From Rachycentron canadum (lineage: Eukaryota > Chordata > Actinopteri > Carangiformes > Rachycentridae): DNA of 64,000 nt. The stretch is from contig CM076650.1 of the NCBI GenBank assembly GCA_038496675.1, forward strand, positions 20,442,661 through 20,506,660, in the 5' to 3' direction. Numbering within the stretch: position 1 is the stretch's first letter; each line of letters starts with the position of its first letter. Shown here piece after piece: positions 34,790 through 46,371 of the stretch. The position numbers and the translations under genes are program-made. The notes beneath the pieces are model-generated. The model did no database searches. It saw only the letters and a list, made by a program, of their open reading frames with translations, and had not been told where the DNA came from.

Positions 34790-35429
34790 TGTAACTCAAT
34801 GTGAAAGTCCTATTTTGTAACAAAATGATTAACAAATGAAGAAGATGTACATAGGTATTTTGTATTGAAATGTTGTTTAAAAGGTATTGTACATGTAAAT
34901 ACAGATGTGGTTAAAAAAATGACATTGAATTATTAAGAGTTTTTAAAACGTCGATAATTGGGCACAAGAGTGAATCAATGGTGTTAATTGATCAAAGTAC
35001 ATAACCTGTTTCAGTGTTTTTGGACAGCAACCTTGTCCTGTTTGCCTCTCAGAGAAAATCACATGCCAGATTGTTGTTGTTCTTGCTGGAATGTATTGTT
35101 GAGCAACTGTTGCACAAATTTCTCTGACTGATGTTTCCCCCGTTATTTTTTTCTGGGGAGGCTCTGTGTGCCTTAGCTGATTTTAGAACCTTCTCTGTCC
35201 ATTTAAAACAAAACCCTTATTTTGTTATTTGTTTTAACATTATGTGAAGAATACCATGAGTCTGTCACCTGATTCACTGGTACTGCAACACCAAAAAGAT
35301 GTCTGCTGTTGTATATATCATCAGGCCTTCTGTCTTTATCAGCTTTTATGTTTTTCTTTCTTCCCATTGGGGGATATGTTTTGATGTACCTGACTGGCTT
35401 GTTTTACTTTTCTCTGACTGCTTTTTGGA

Positions 35430-35435
35430 AATAAA
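35430..35435 (+). promoter_or_regulatory. xylt1: poly(A) signal AATAAA, likely distal xylt1 signal
   Basis: A canonical AATAAA sits 2.93 kb after the stop. It is followed by an A-rich potential cleavage site near 35446-35452 and GT-rich bases (GTGTATTGTGG) near 35491-35501, the layout expected of a functional site. Confidence 0.65.
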
Positions 35436-35644
35436 ATTCTTTGGAAAACAGCTCATGTGAACTCTCTGCTACAGCACTGACATACTGCAGAGTGTATTGT
35501 GGCTGATAACAAAACATTAAGCCAGCTCAAGTATCATACCATGGTTGCTTATTAAAAGCATGTAGCTTTGCAAATATAGCCCAGGACCATTTAACTGGGT
35601 TATTTTATTATTGTAATTCTGGGATGTTCATTTATACAGATGCA

Positions 35645-35762
35645 TTACTATGGGTGGTGCAGTGGTTAACAATGTCGCCTCACAGAAGGTTCTGGGTTCG
35701 ATTCCTGTTTTCTGTGTGGAGTTTGCATGTTCTCCTTGTGCCTGTGTGGGTTCTCTCCATCA
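35645..35762 (+). repeat. tRNA-derived SINE-like repeat with intact pol III boxes
   Basis: TGGTGCAGTGG (35655-35665) fits the A-box consensus and GGTTCGATTCC (35695-35705) fits the B-box consensus exactly, with starts 40 bp apart. It is followed by TGTGTGGAGTTTGCATGTTC, TCCTTGTGCCTGTGTGGGTT and CTCTCC, then breaks off. The downstream words are those expected upstream of the family B segments at 10284-10550 and 16538-16703, so this may be the 5' end of the same family, truncated at 3'. It lies about 200 bp past the xylt1 poly(A) signal. Confidence 0.7.
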
Positions 35763-36383
35763 AGAAATTAAGTTTAAACTCATTATATGTCTCAGAATAG
35801 CAGTATTATTGCAAACAAGGCTTGCTTTGCAAAATTAGATGTAAAGAATATATTCTATTAAAGCTGCACCCATCAATTTTTTTTAATATTAGCAATTAAT
35901 CAAATGCCAACGTTAAACATGAAGTTGGTCACTCGGAGTGATAAATCCACAGAGGATAATGACCAAAAGCAACTATTAAACTATTAAACTACTAAATTAT
36001 TACTTGAGAGATGTTTCCTGAAGTCCGTTCTCTGTGCGCCTCACAGTTGGAAATCATTTGGGGCTTTAACCATCACTTCACGCCTTAAGTATTTTCCTCA
36101 GTCAAAGTGAGGCAGTTGAATCGTTAACTGTGGGTACAGCTAGTTGCTCCCATATGTTTTCCACCAAATTAGCTTCAACGATTGTCCTCTCACAGAGATT
36201 CTCACCCAGCACCCACATCTAAACAGAGCTCTTTAATGTGCAGCTACAGGGAAAGTGAAACCATTTCAAATGAGTGATCGCCTCCTATAAAGAGGACGAC
36301 TCAAATCATACTGTGTTCCCATAAATACTCACTCTGCTTGTAGCATCTGAAGACAAAAGCAAAATTGTCAATAGATAGAGTAG

Positions 36384-36407
36384 GTGTGTGTGTGTGTGTG
36401 TGTGTGT
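36384..36407. repeat. TG microsatellite
   Basis: A TG run of 24 bp downstream of xylt1. Confidence 0.9.
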
Positions 36408-37229
36408 TCCCCAGAGGCTCTCTAAAATAAGGCAGCACTGTGCCAACAAATCCTATCTACTGTCCCATAAGACTTGAAACATGCAGCCTAATTAGTCCCA
36501 ACTTACTCCTGTTATACATTTACATGTGTGTACATGTGTTTCCTTAGTGAGCAAGTGCATGAGTCACTAAAGGGAAAAACAAAAAACATAGGATGCAGGT
36601 TTACACGCACATTTGGGTGTGTTGGTTAAGGTAGAAGAGGAGAAGAGAAATGTGCGGCCTGCTGCAGGACGAGTGATATTATGTTTGCTTGCCTATGATG
36701 TGAACAACTGTAAGCTGTCCTACTGATGTTGGGAGGAAGTGTCTTGAATTAATGGTAGATAAACATCGCTCTGATGATCATTTTCAGCTTTTAACTCTAA
36801 CTCGCCAACATGCATGCTGCTTGATTAATTAGCACCTCTGAAACAGAGAGAGACTGTAATAACAGTGATATGAAGCCTATCTCTCTAATGTAACATGGCC
36901 ATCTGCACATAGAGCAGGGGGAGGCATGTTTGTCACCACTGAATACATCTACAGTCACAATAACACACCAGCCTTATTTTCCAGAAGTGTACTATGTGAG
37001 TAACGCTTGAAAGACCCTCGGAGTGTCTCAGATTTCATTTCTTAGTGAGTACTTTTCGAGTATTCTGTTTCCTCTTATTTAGTAGATCAACAGTAAGGTC
37101 ACTGAAGTAAAATCCTCTTATCAACAGAAAATTTTAACATGAAAACATATGGGTACTGTAATGTAGCTCTAAATGAAGCAGGGTGGAAACCAGAGTCTGA
37201 CCCTGACAGAGTTTTTGCTTGTCTCATGT

Positions 37230-37342
37230 CTCCTCTCTTCCATCCCCTCTCTCCTCTCTCCTCTCTCCCCTCTCTCCTCTCCCCTATCTTCTCTCTCCTC
37301 TTTCCTCTTTCCCCTCTCACCTCTCCCCTCTCTTCTCTCTCC
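37230..37342. repeat. polypyrimidine tract (CTCTCC-type)
   Basis: About 113 bases are almost entirely C and T in TCTCC/CTCTC units. The only purines are single A residues. Confidence 0.9.
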
Positions 37343-38284
37343 TGAGCAATCTTCTCCCTTCTTCATGTGTAACTACATTATGTGAAGATTTATGAATCCG
37401 ATGCACAGACTCATAAATAGCACTCTTACTTACTCTTCCTTTTAATAATATTTAATGAACTTAAACCCAAAGTAATAAACAATAGGTTATACTTAGCACC
37501 ACAAATTTACCATCTAATACTAAGATACTTGATGATTGATTCCACCTCTCATCCCTCATCCTCTATCTGTGTAGCCTGTAGTTCTGAAATACTGAGCATC
37601 AACATTTTGCATTTCCAGCTGGAAAAGCTGTACTGAGGTTTTTTCAAACAAAGCCAGCATCCTCAGGGTGAACTGGATGCAAAATATCAAATGGCAATTA
37701 TAAATTGTACTTCCAATGCCCAAAGAAAGACAAAAACATTTATAGTAATATTTTTTTTGAAAACATGGTGCAAAATTACCTGTGGTTTAAATGAAATACT
37801 AGGAGAATGTTGTTTAAAAGATACATTGTGTGAAAGTGAAGGACATTTTATTCAGCAGCGTGTACAAATCAAACTGAACATTACAATGACACTAAACATG
37901 TAGTCACAGAAAACAGACTCACAGTCTCTACCACTCTACCAGACTTGTGCTCTGCTTGATGTCCAGACTTTGAAAAGCCACTTTGGGTTTGGAAACAATG
38001 AAGACTTGATCAGAAAAGCTTGTGGCCATTTAACCAAGAAGCTCACAGTCAAGTGTCAATCCAAGAAAGCATCAAGAGTCCATCTGGCCACTAGTAGTCA
38101 GCATGCCAAGACACAGATGGCTGGTTTTTGATGCTTTTCCCTGTTTGAAGAGTCAGTCATTCATTAATCCAAACCCAGACCATCACAGCACTAAAAATGT
38201 ACGAGTAGATGCTCAGTTCATTCACATGTCACTGTTGAATTACTGGCAGACATGACATATTTACTGTCCCACTGACTGTCCTAC

Positions 38285-38410
38285 AGATGGGCTCAGGAGG
38301 TGGAGCAGTTCGTCCACTAAATGGAGGGTCAGTGGTCCACTTCCTGGCTCCTCTAGTCCGCATGAACACCAAATCGCCCCCAGTGTATTATCAGCTTATG
38401 AGGGTGAATA
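38285..38410 (+). repeat. degraded tRNA-derived SINE
   Basis: GGGCTCAGGAGGTGGAGCAG is followed by TTCGTCCACTAAATGGAGGGT, then TCCTGGCTCCTCTAGTC and ATCGCCCCCAGTGTA. This is the word order of a familiar fish SINE whose intact head reads like a tRNA (GGCTCAGNNGGTAGAGC). The B-box position (CAGTGGTCCACTTCC) is decayed. Confidence 0.6.
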
Positions 38411-38959
38411 AAGAGAGAGAAAAAAGCATGCACAGAAAAAATGTGCTGGATGAATGTTTCTTTCACTTTTGTATACAAGTCCATTTAAAATTCAACTAGA
38501 AAATACAAAACCTCCTTTTGTGCTATAGAATATTTTATTAAACAGTATATAAAGATGTGATAAAAGGTTTATAACACGCTATGCTGTAGTTGTAAGTAGA
38601 TATGAGAACTATTTAGGTGTTTAATGGTTGTGGTTCTATGTGTGGACCATGGTGAATGTTTTTAGTTGACAATGAGAAATCCAGGGGATTTCAACAATGT
38701 TGATTTTGCACTAAGACGATGCTTAGTTTGAATGTTTCTCTGTATAAGAATGAGAAGGGAAGTAAATGTGGTGGAACCAGCAGGTCCCACTTCAGTACCT
38801 GAAAGAATATCTTTTATAAACCAGGCACCAACACATTCACCCTCCTTCAGGTTAGGTTTCAAAACTGATGAGCTCATCAAAAAAAAAACACCCTCAGCCC
38901 AAAGCCTGTCTCCTCACCATGATGGCATCATTTGCTCCTGGTTGGTCGATGCCACCTTT

Positions 38960-39305
38960 TATGGAAAAAAGCATCTCAGAGTGTGCAACACATCCAGTTT
39001 CATTCCTGTCAGCCAAGAACAGAAATGGACACAGGCTAACCAGACCTGGAAAGGTCAAGACTGGAAAAAAGTAGCCTGGTCTGATGAATCTGGATTTCCA
39101 TTAAAGCAAACAGATGATAGGGTCAGAACCTGGCATCAATAACATGAATCCATGGACCCAACCGACCTTGCGTCAACAATCCAGGCTGGTGTCTGTGGTG
39201 TGAGGAATGTTTTCTTGGCCCACTTTGGGCCCCTTAATACCACTCAACTTCCAGCATGATGTCTTCATGTCTCATCTGCAGTTTATTTACATTTCTCAAC
39301 CAATT
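38960..39305 (+). mobile_element. Tc1/mariner-like transposase remnant, internally deleted
   Basis: AAAAGCATCTCAGAGTG, CTGTCAGCCAAGAACAGAAA and CTGGTCTGATGAATCTGGAT match the DNA of a widespread fish Tc1/mariner-group element, as do CATGAATCCATGGACCCAAC, AATGTTTTCTTGGCCCACTT and GGGCCCCTTAATACCA. The + frame reads VAWSDESGFPLKQTDDRVRTWHQ. This is the transposase block around the second catalytic Asp (SDES), then a stop. After about 39243 the sequence jumps to a CTTCCAGCATGATG block, so about 60 or more bases are missing. It has no ORF and is a dead copy. Confidence 0.75.
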
Positions 39306-39375
39306 TCAGTGAGTCATTTTTACATTCATGGGTTTATGATCTATGTCGATTACAGAAAAAAGAAAGAGAAGTAGG

Positions 39376-39422
39376 ACTGTGTAATTTGGTTCAAGCTTTA
39401 GGCTTGAACCGAATTACATGGT
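39376..39422. repeat. short hairpin (21-bp stem, 5-nt loop)
   Basis: Arms 39376-39396 and 39402-39422 pair along 21 positions, three of them G-T/T-G, around TTTAG. The core 17 positions have one wobble. It lies just past the Tc1 remnant. Confidence 0.85.
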
Positions 39423-42400
39423 GGAAAAATTATTCATTCCTATAAGTGATTCATTCAAGTAAGAATTATGCTTTTCTCCCCTTGGTCGACACTACATGCA
39501 TATTTTTCTTTTACGTTGTGGAAATGTTTTTTTCTGTCTACACTTCCTTCCTTGTTCTTATACTTCAGGTCAGAACAGATTTGAAATACTGCAAAAAATA
39601 ATGACTGTTTAGGTACTAACAATTTACTATCATCCAAAAAATGGAACAAAATCAGTAAATGCTAATCATATCGCTGCCAGTCAGTATGTTTTCCACATTT
39701 GCAATGTTAGATATACACACATACACATACACGCATACATACTTGTACTGTCACTGTACTCAAGTTTGGCAAATAAAATTCTGGATCTGATGGAGCAGAA
39801 ACTGAATTCAAACAGTATTTCAAATCTTATTAACAGTGAACTGTTCTTTTCTAAAATACAGAGGTGTGAGAATAACTATCATAAAATCAGTAAGAGTAAT
39901 AAGATGTCTTGCAACTTGTTCTCCAAAAACAAAAATCCAAAACCATAGTACTGATATGATGAGGTGAATTAAACCTATTAAATCAGTTAAATCTGGCTAT
40001 TAAAGATGGGTTACAGGTCATATGTTTTGGTCTGAGGGAGCCGATCATTTTTAAGATTTGTAGATAGATCAGTCATCCTAATTCCTTTTCATTTATTATT
40101 ATTCTAAAAGAGCACAATGTGTTTATGAACCACACTGTAATTTTTCTTCTATTTGCTGACTTATACTTTTATAGACTGAAAAATGATACAGAGATGTTAT
40201 AATGTTTGTAACTAAACGAGTTTCCCAAACTCCTAATTTAATCTATTAAACAGTCGTCGATAAAAACCTTTCAAGCCTGTTAAATGAAGTGACAAATACA
40301 GGGCTGGAAAGCTAAAAACAAGGCTGCTTTTCTTCACTCACACCTTTTATAATAATCCTACCTAATATGCTTCTCTGTGTTGTGTGTATTCCTTTATTAC
40401 ATAACATATTTTCTGTCTTTCATGGGTCTGATTTAGACCCACAAAGCCTGGAGTTCTCCTCTGTGAAAACCAGAGAAGACTGACTTTGACACAGTCAAGC
40501 CTGTTAGCAGTGGTGCCTTCGGGTGAGCGAGACAGACTTATTTCTTTGCGTTCAAACTGACTCTTTGCATAGTGCTGTGAGTTGGGTCAAAGCAGAAAAC
40601 AAGAATGTGATGTTTTTCTTTTTTGTGCTTACATTAAGAATTAGTCTGAGCAGCTTCTTTTCAAATCGGAGCTGGTGTTCAGTTGTAGAATCTGCTCATG
40701 TTTTCAGTATCTTGTCCAGAATCGTAGACATCCTGTGCCTCAGCGAGACAGGTCTGTTGCCATTAAACTGTTTAAACAGCAGAGCTTGACCACAACATCA
40801 AATATCCAGCAGCTCTTGATGGAGCAGGACATCCTCACCACTACTGACAACCCTTTTGTTTTCTCAGTGTTTTGTTTGTTTGAGACAGAGAGGGACCTGT
40901 GCGTGGTAATGTTATATGGAAGTAAGAAGGTTGCTTGCACACTATTTTTGCTTATTGTATTAAGTACACCATTATTTTATAGCTCCCTCTGACCTTGATC
41001 GTGGGGATTGTACTACTGCTTTATCATTACAAGCATCCTCTGGTGGATGTGACATTGGACGTATGTTGAGTACATCTACGACTTCCAGCAAGACCTCAAA
41101 AGCATCAAGTGAGTTCACAAATTGTCCTATTAAGATGATCCCGTCACAATATTTAGCACATTTAATAATTCATTGTCAAAAAATCTAGGATAAGACGTAA
41201 TCTGAAAAGAAAAACAAATTTTCATGATGTACATTAACCATAGACTGTATATGAAAAGGGTTTAAACAATATATTTGGTGACCCTAACACTATCTTAGGC
41301 TTTGCAGGCTAAAGCTGCTAACACTCAACTCTGATAGCTAACACACAGTGAAGAGGTGACGTCTCATTTAAAGGAGCAATTTGTATGTTTTTGCTACATA
41401 GTCAATGTTAGTATTAACAGCTGTTCATTTAAATAGCAAGAAGAAACATTGTGAGTTCAGTATCAAATTTCATTCCTTTGCTCTCCAGATGCCGTCTCCA
41501 GTGGTGAAAAGCAGTCCTCTCGTTTTGCCTCTATTCTTATCCCTTCTTTTCTTCTACTGAAGTTAGCTTGCTAACCAACTAGCCTGTCTCGTCACTTCAA
41601 CCAGGCTGCCCTGAGGAGGCAGTGCTGCTCAGAGGGAGTATTATAACTTCTTGGCTTGTTAATGTTACAGTGGCTGAAGCTCATGCTGGTAAACGCTGGC
41701 TATGTAGTGATAGGAACATTTAGCTGCCTTCACAATCAAGTGATAACAGTGATACTACACTGTTGCAACAAGGTAGCTAGTTTGCCAGACAATGTAGCAT
41801 TCATGTTTTGCTTTTTAAGTTTTTAAGAGCAAAATTTACAGAAATTTGATATATTTTAGTTTTCAGGCTAGAGCTTAATCTAATGAGATATTTTTCTGCT
41901 TCCTTCCTTTGTAGTTTGTTGATCGGCTCCATGGGCCATATTAAGTTGACAGAAGGTTAGTCTCTTTATCATTTATTTAAACTTGAGCGAAACCAGTGTT
42001 ATATGTGTCATGTTGTTTGTTTATCATTTTCTGTCTCTTCTCCTTCCATTTCTTTCCACTGATAACAGGTTCAGAGACTCTTTCTCTGGACATGCAATAT
42101 AAGCACATATGCTTTGCCATATTAAACAAATCTAACAGCTATAGTTAAACTATCACTAATAGCTTCTTGTGTATATTACATGTATGTTTATACAAACCCC
42201 ATGCTTCGATGTCCTGAAAACAGAGAGCATTCAGGTCAGAGTTTCATGCTTGAGGGAATTTTCATGCAAAAAAAGGAGCTCTGTGAATCTGCATTCGATT
42301 GCTCTTAGTGTTGTGTCTTTTGCTACCACTTTGTTCAAAAGAACAAATCCTTTGCTTGATGAACTAAACTGAATCACATCCAAGTGTCAACCCACCGTGA

Positions 42401-45400
42401 TGTCACCCATTGCTTTGTGAGCTGCCATTTTGAAGCCTCCAGTTTGTAATTTGGTCGTCACCATGTTGGTTTTTTGAAACCAGAAGAAACCATACTTGGA
42501 GGAGAAAGAGCTGAGAGAGGAGTGAGGGCCGGATCTGACCTGACCAGTAAAGAGACTGATAGGGCTGGAAAAAACTTTTGTGGATTTTTTGACAGTCTAC
42601 TGCTCCACCCATGCAGTGGCCAAACTGGGTCTGTCCCAGTACACCTGATGGTCAGTCTGACTATGGATGAGAGCAGAGAAAGGGTGTGTGGGGACAGGCT
42701 GGTCGGGTGACATTATTTTCTAATTTGTTTCATGAGTATCTCATTGGTATCTGTTGGAAGAAGCACCAGACTGAAGCACACAAAAAATTAACTTGCTTAA
42801 CATTATTATGTATTAATTACTGCCAATCAGATTTATTCATTTTTTAAATGAGGAATGCTGCTGCATTTTTCACCAACACCCCCTCCTCCTCATACTCCAG
42901 TTCCTTTTCCTGGGGCTTTATTGATGCATCCTTAGGGCCTGGAATTTATTCGGTTTGAAGAATTTGTGACAGCTGAAGGGTATGAATGTATTCTTTCATC
43001 AACTACAATGAATATGCAACTAGCTTCACTGATTTTTTCCTTGCATGTTTGTTCTGGTCCCACCCTACTGTTTTGCCTTCATGAACAGTTCCTCCTTCCA
43101 ACAATTCCTCTGTCCTTCAGCAACAGCACTGAAAATGTTGTTTCCTTGTTACTTTTAAAAATCTACACAGGAGCCTGTGAAACACTCAAGCTGAGATGAG
43201 AATCGATCTGAAACGGCGGGTTGAGGGAAACTACCATCAGAAGCCACTATCACCAGCCACCAAAAGATTTAAACGAAATGGAAATGGTTGGACTTTGATC
43301 ACCAGCTGGCTGGTAATGACACTTATCTCTCCTATCGTCCTTTCCAGTGGTCAGAATAATGACATCATCTTTCAGGGCCATCACACTCCTGCTACTCTGT
43401 GGAGAGCTGCTGCACATACGCCAAATGCGAGAAAATGATCCTTAACAGTCAAATCCGATTTGAAGCATCTCCATATTGCACAGCTCCGGCTTATACTGCC
43501 ACACCAATATATTTTCAGCCAGGCAGAAGAAAGCCAGTACATGCTTGTGAGCTGGAGTGAGTGCTAAATATTTCAATAACAGCTCGCAGACAGTGAAAAA
43601 TAGAGTGAGAGAGCAGAATATGCAGCAGGGCTTGGTGCTAGACGCTGTGGGAGCAACAGTGAGGGGTGACAGGTTGGTGCCAGTGTTACATGAGGAAGTG
43701 TCTGAAAACATCAGCAATCGGACAGTTAACAACACCAGGAATGGTACGAGAGGGAAGTGGGCCAAGGCCACATGGAGCATTGATCAGAGAGGCTGGGGGA
43801 AGGCATCCATCGAGCTTCCACTTATACACCTGCTGGTACAAGGTGCATGTGAGCAGGAGAGAGGCAGGAAGAGATGAGCTTTTGCTTTCACAGACAACAT
43901 GAACACAGGCTAGCATACAAAGCTGAGAATAATGCGCGTTCATACACAGTGTTCATAAATCTATGTATAGAGAAGAAGAATGGGAAGTGTCTGTTGAGAT
44001 CTGCTGTATATCAATCAGAAACAAAACAGCAAAAAAAGTTTTATGGCTGTTGGACAAAGATCCCATTTTCTTTGAAGAAATACAAGCAATTGTCATTGAC
44101 TATCATGCTTTTTGGTTTCGTGTTAGTCATACATTTCAAAGTCTGGACCCACACCATGAAAACCAGTGGGAAACCAGCACAAGTCTGGCACTTTAATTCC
44201 CCTTGTTTCCCCATCCTTCACCTAGACCTGGCCCTGTGTATCCCAAAGAGTCCCACACACTCATAAGATTGAGTGTGTGTGTAGATTGCAAATGTAGATT
44301 GCTCCTGGATTGTCATCAGTAGTAGTAGTTCAAAGAGGCCCTCTTGTACCGACTTCAAGAAAAAAGGAACAGCATCTTTCTTTCACATTCATCTTCTGTC
44401 TTATGTTTATTTCAAACTCATTAACTACAATGGTAAGTTCAACAATACTACCTGCTAAACAGTTATTTTATATATAATGAATGATGTGATATTAGGCTGT
44501 GCTATTTTAGGAGCTGTTGTATTTGGGTTATTTCCAGGCTGGGATAAATTATGCCAGTCTCAACATGGGAAATGTCCATTTAAACCGACATTTCATTAAC
44601 ACATAAGTTTTACAACAAGAAAACTGCTCAAATCTTAAGGTGAGTTATCTAACTTCGTGGCTAATCATTAGCTAGCTAGCTATACACAAGGGGGTAATGT
44701 AAATATCTGTCCCAGTTCTTGAGTTCTTGCAACCTATTTCTGAATATGTTGATTGTTATGTTTGTTGATCATTTCACTGCTTTTGTCATTGGGAGACACC
44801 ATCATAATTAAGTAAGATTTGTTGTTGGTTTTGTGCCACCTGATTCAGAGTCTGTGAGAGTAAATTAACTTGTCAAACTGACCTCACTGGAAAACAGCAC
44901 AACAGCCACCACAGACAACACTTGTATGACCATTAGCCTGTAGTAAGTAGTGTTACCTAAATAGGACACACTATGTTCTTGTATTTACCATTATCCTAAA
45001 GCTGCAACTCGTGGCCACAACATAGACTGCAGATAAAGATGGACGTCAGGTTTCTGAAGAGCTGGTGTGGGCCAGGGTCATCACCATCTTGCCAGAATCT
45101 GACTCCATGCATGTGGAGCTGAGACTTTGTGGCATACGTTCACTCAGGTGTCACTCAAAGCATCACACCATTAAATATGCAAAACTTTAAGCTGTAAAAA
45201 TGTATAATAAAATTAATTAAACAGATGAGTTAAATAAAAAATGTTTCTGCTGTAAATTTGGGAATTTTAACATGGCAGTCTACAGCCCCCCCACCCCCCT
45301 GGAACCAGCTTTAAACAGCCATTCAGCCACAGTGGCTGCTGTTAAGTGAAACTACAGTGAAAGGTGTCGTGTCAGTGGTCTCAAGAAAGAAACTCCACCG

Positions 45401-46330
45401 CCTTCTTTCTCCAAGTGAGGGAAAAAAATATTTGCAGTTTTCTAAATTATACACATTTTTACAGGAAAATATTCCACCTTAAAAGTTGCCTGTAGCTGCA
45501 GGTAGCCTTTAAAGGAGCTATTTGTAAGTTTTAGTGCCCATTATAACCTCTTCTGTTGCAAAATTTATAAATGGCTCCTTTTAAGCTGCTCAATTAATTA
45601 AATAATTTTTTCCACCCAATTATTATTAACTAGCAAATATGAAAATGCAGCAAAACATCCTTTCATTGATCATTTACTCTCCTGATGGTTTCTTAAGAAA
45701 CATTTCAAACCTAGAATATTGGACTTCAACTGCTTGTGCTGCTTGTTCACTTACATTTTCATAGCTCAGCCTATAAAATACCAGGGGAATGAGTCATAAA
45801 ACCTGGTAATTAGTTAGTATTTTAGGCCTTTCTACAACATCAAATAAGTCAATAAATACACCAGTCGTGATTTCCTTGAGCTTTCATGTCTCCTCAAAAA
45901 GGCTGTTTGCAAACAAGTAGCTCAATGGGACAACAGAGGTTGTTAAATGTCATACTGAACATGAAACCCATTCTAATTAGTAGTAGACTAATAAGTATAT
46001 GAAATTATTCAAAATGAAACCTATGTATTCACCAATACTGCTAATTACCTACTACACCCATAACATCAACTATGTCAAAACCATATGGCTGCACCACTTC
46101 TGGTCAAAAAATGATTTCCTAATCTGATAAGATCACCAATCACTTAAGTTAAAAAGAGCGACTACGCTATATTTTCTGCTATATTTATTTATAACGTGAT
46201 CACTCAGCGAGAAAGTCAGAAGACACCTTTGTCTTTCACACAGCAACCAGCTTAACATGACTCCAGAACATAACAGACTTTGTTTGAGGCAGGTCTTTAT
46301 TTCTAATTCCCTCTGTTTGATTTGTATAAT
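39423..46330. other. intergenic, no gene seen
   Basis: AT-rich, mostly unique-looking DNA. Open frames of 70-136 codons on either strand (for example 40675-40992, 43442-43780, 43557-43877) show no family motif, no conserved domain and no plausible splice partners. One dispersed-repeat fragment lies at 42381-42550. A recurrent AAAGGAGC(A/T)ATTTGTA motif occurs at 41371 and 45511. Confidence 0.6.
42381..42550 (+). repeat. dispersed repeat, family A fragment
   Basis: AAGTGTCAACCCACCGTGAT, GTCACCCATTGCTTTGTGAG, CTGCCATTTTGAAGCCTCCA and GAAACCAGAAGAAACCATAC align with 59270-59400 in the same orientation. The later half of the repeat is absent. Confidence 0.75.
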
Positions 46331-46371
46331 TGGTCATAGTGGTATTTTGTACTAAAATACCACTATGACCA
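46331..46371. repeat. perfect short hairpin (18-bp stem, 5-nt loop)
   Basis: TGGTCATAGTGGTATTTT (46331-46348) is the exact reverse complement of 46354-46371, with GTACT between them. Confidence 0.95.

Larger units (their letters stand above)
32503..35455 (+). other. xylt1: xylt1 3' UTR (inferred extent)
   Basis: About 2.95 kb lies between the stop codon and the first strong poly(A) signal. It has no coding potential. It contains an AU-rich nonamer AUUUAUUUA at 32550-32558 and a second AU-rich run at 33766-33775. A T-rich tract runs from 33544 to 33593. Pumilio-type UGUANAUA octamers are at 33699, 34846, 34894 and 35310. Earlier AATAAA hexamers at 33209 and 34779-34789 could give shorter isoforms. 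The extent is inferred from the signal at 35430 and the GU-rich bases that follow; no transcript evidence is available. Confidence 0.7.
35763..38280. other. intergenic, no gene seen
   Basis: AT-rich sequence with a short TG repeat and a pyrimidine tract. The open frames inside 37099-37385 are the pyrimidine tract read on either strand. Confidence 0.7.

Noticed and set aside
37099..37385. Arg/Glu-rich and Ser/Leu-rich frames
   Set aside because: They are the pyrimidine tract read on either strand.
43442..43877. Overlapping 112- and 106-codon frames on opposite strands
   Set aside because: No domain, no splice context, and mutual overlap; likely chance openness.
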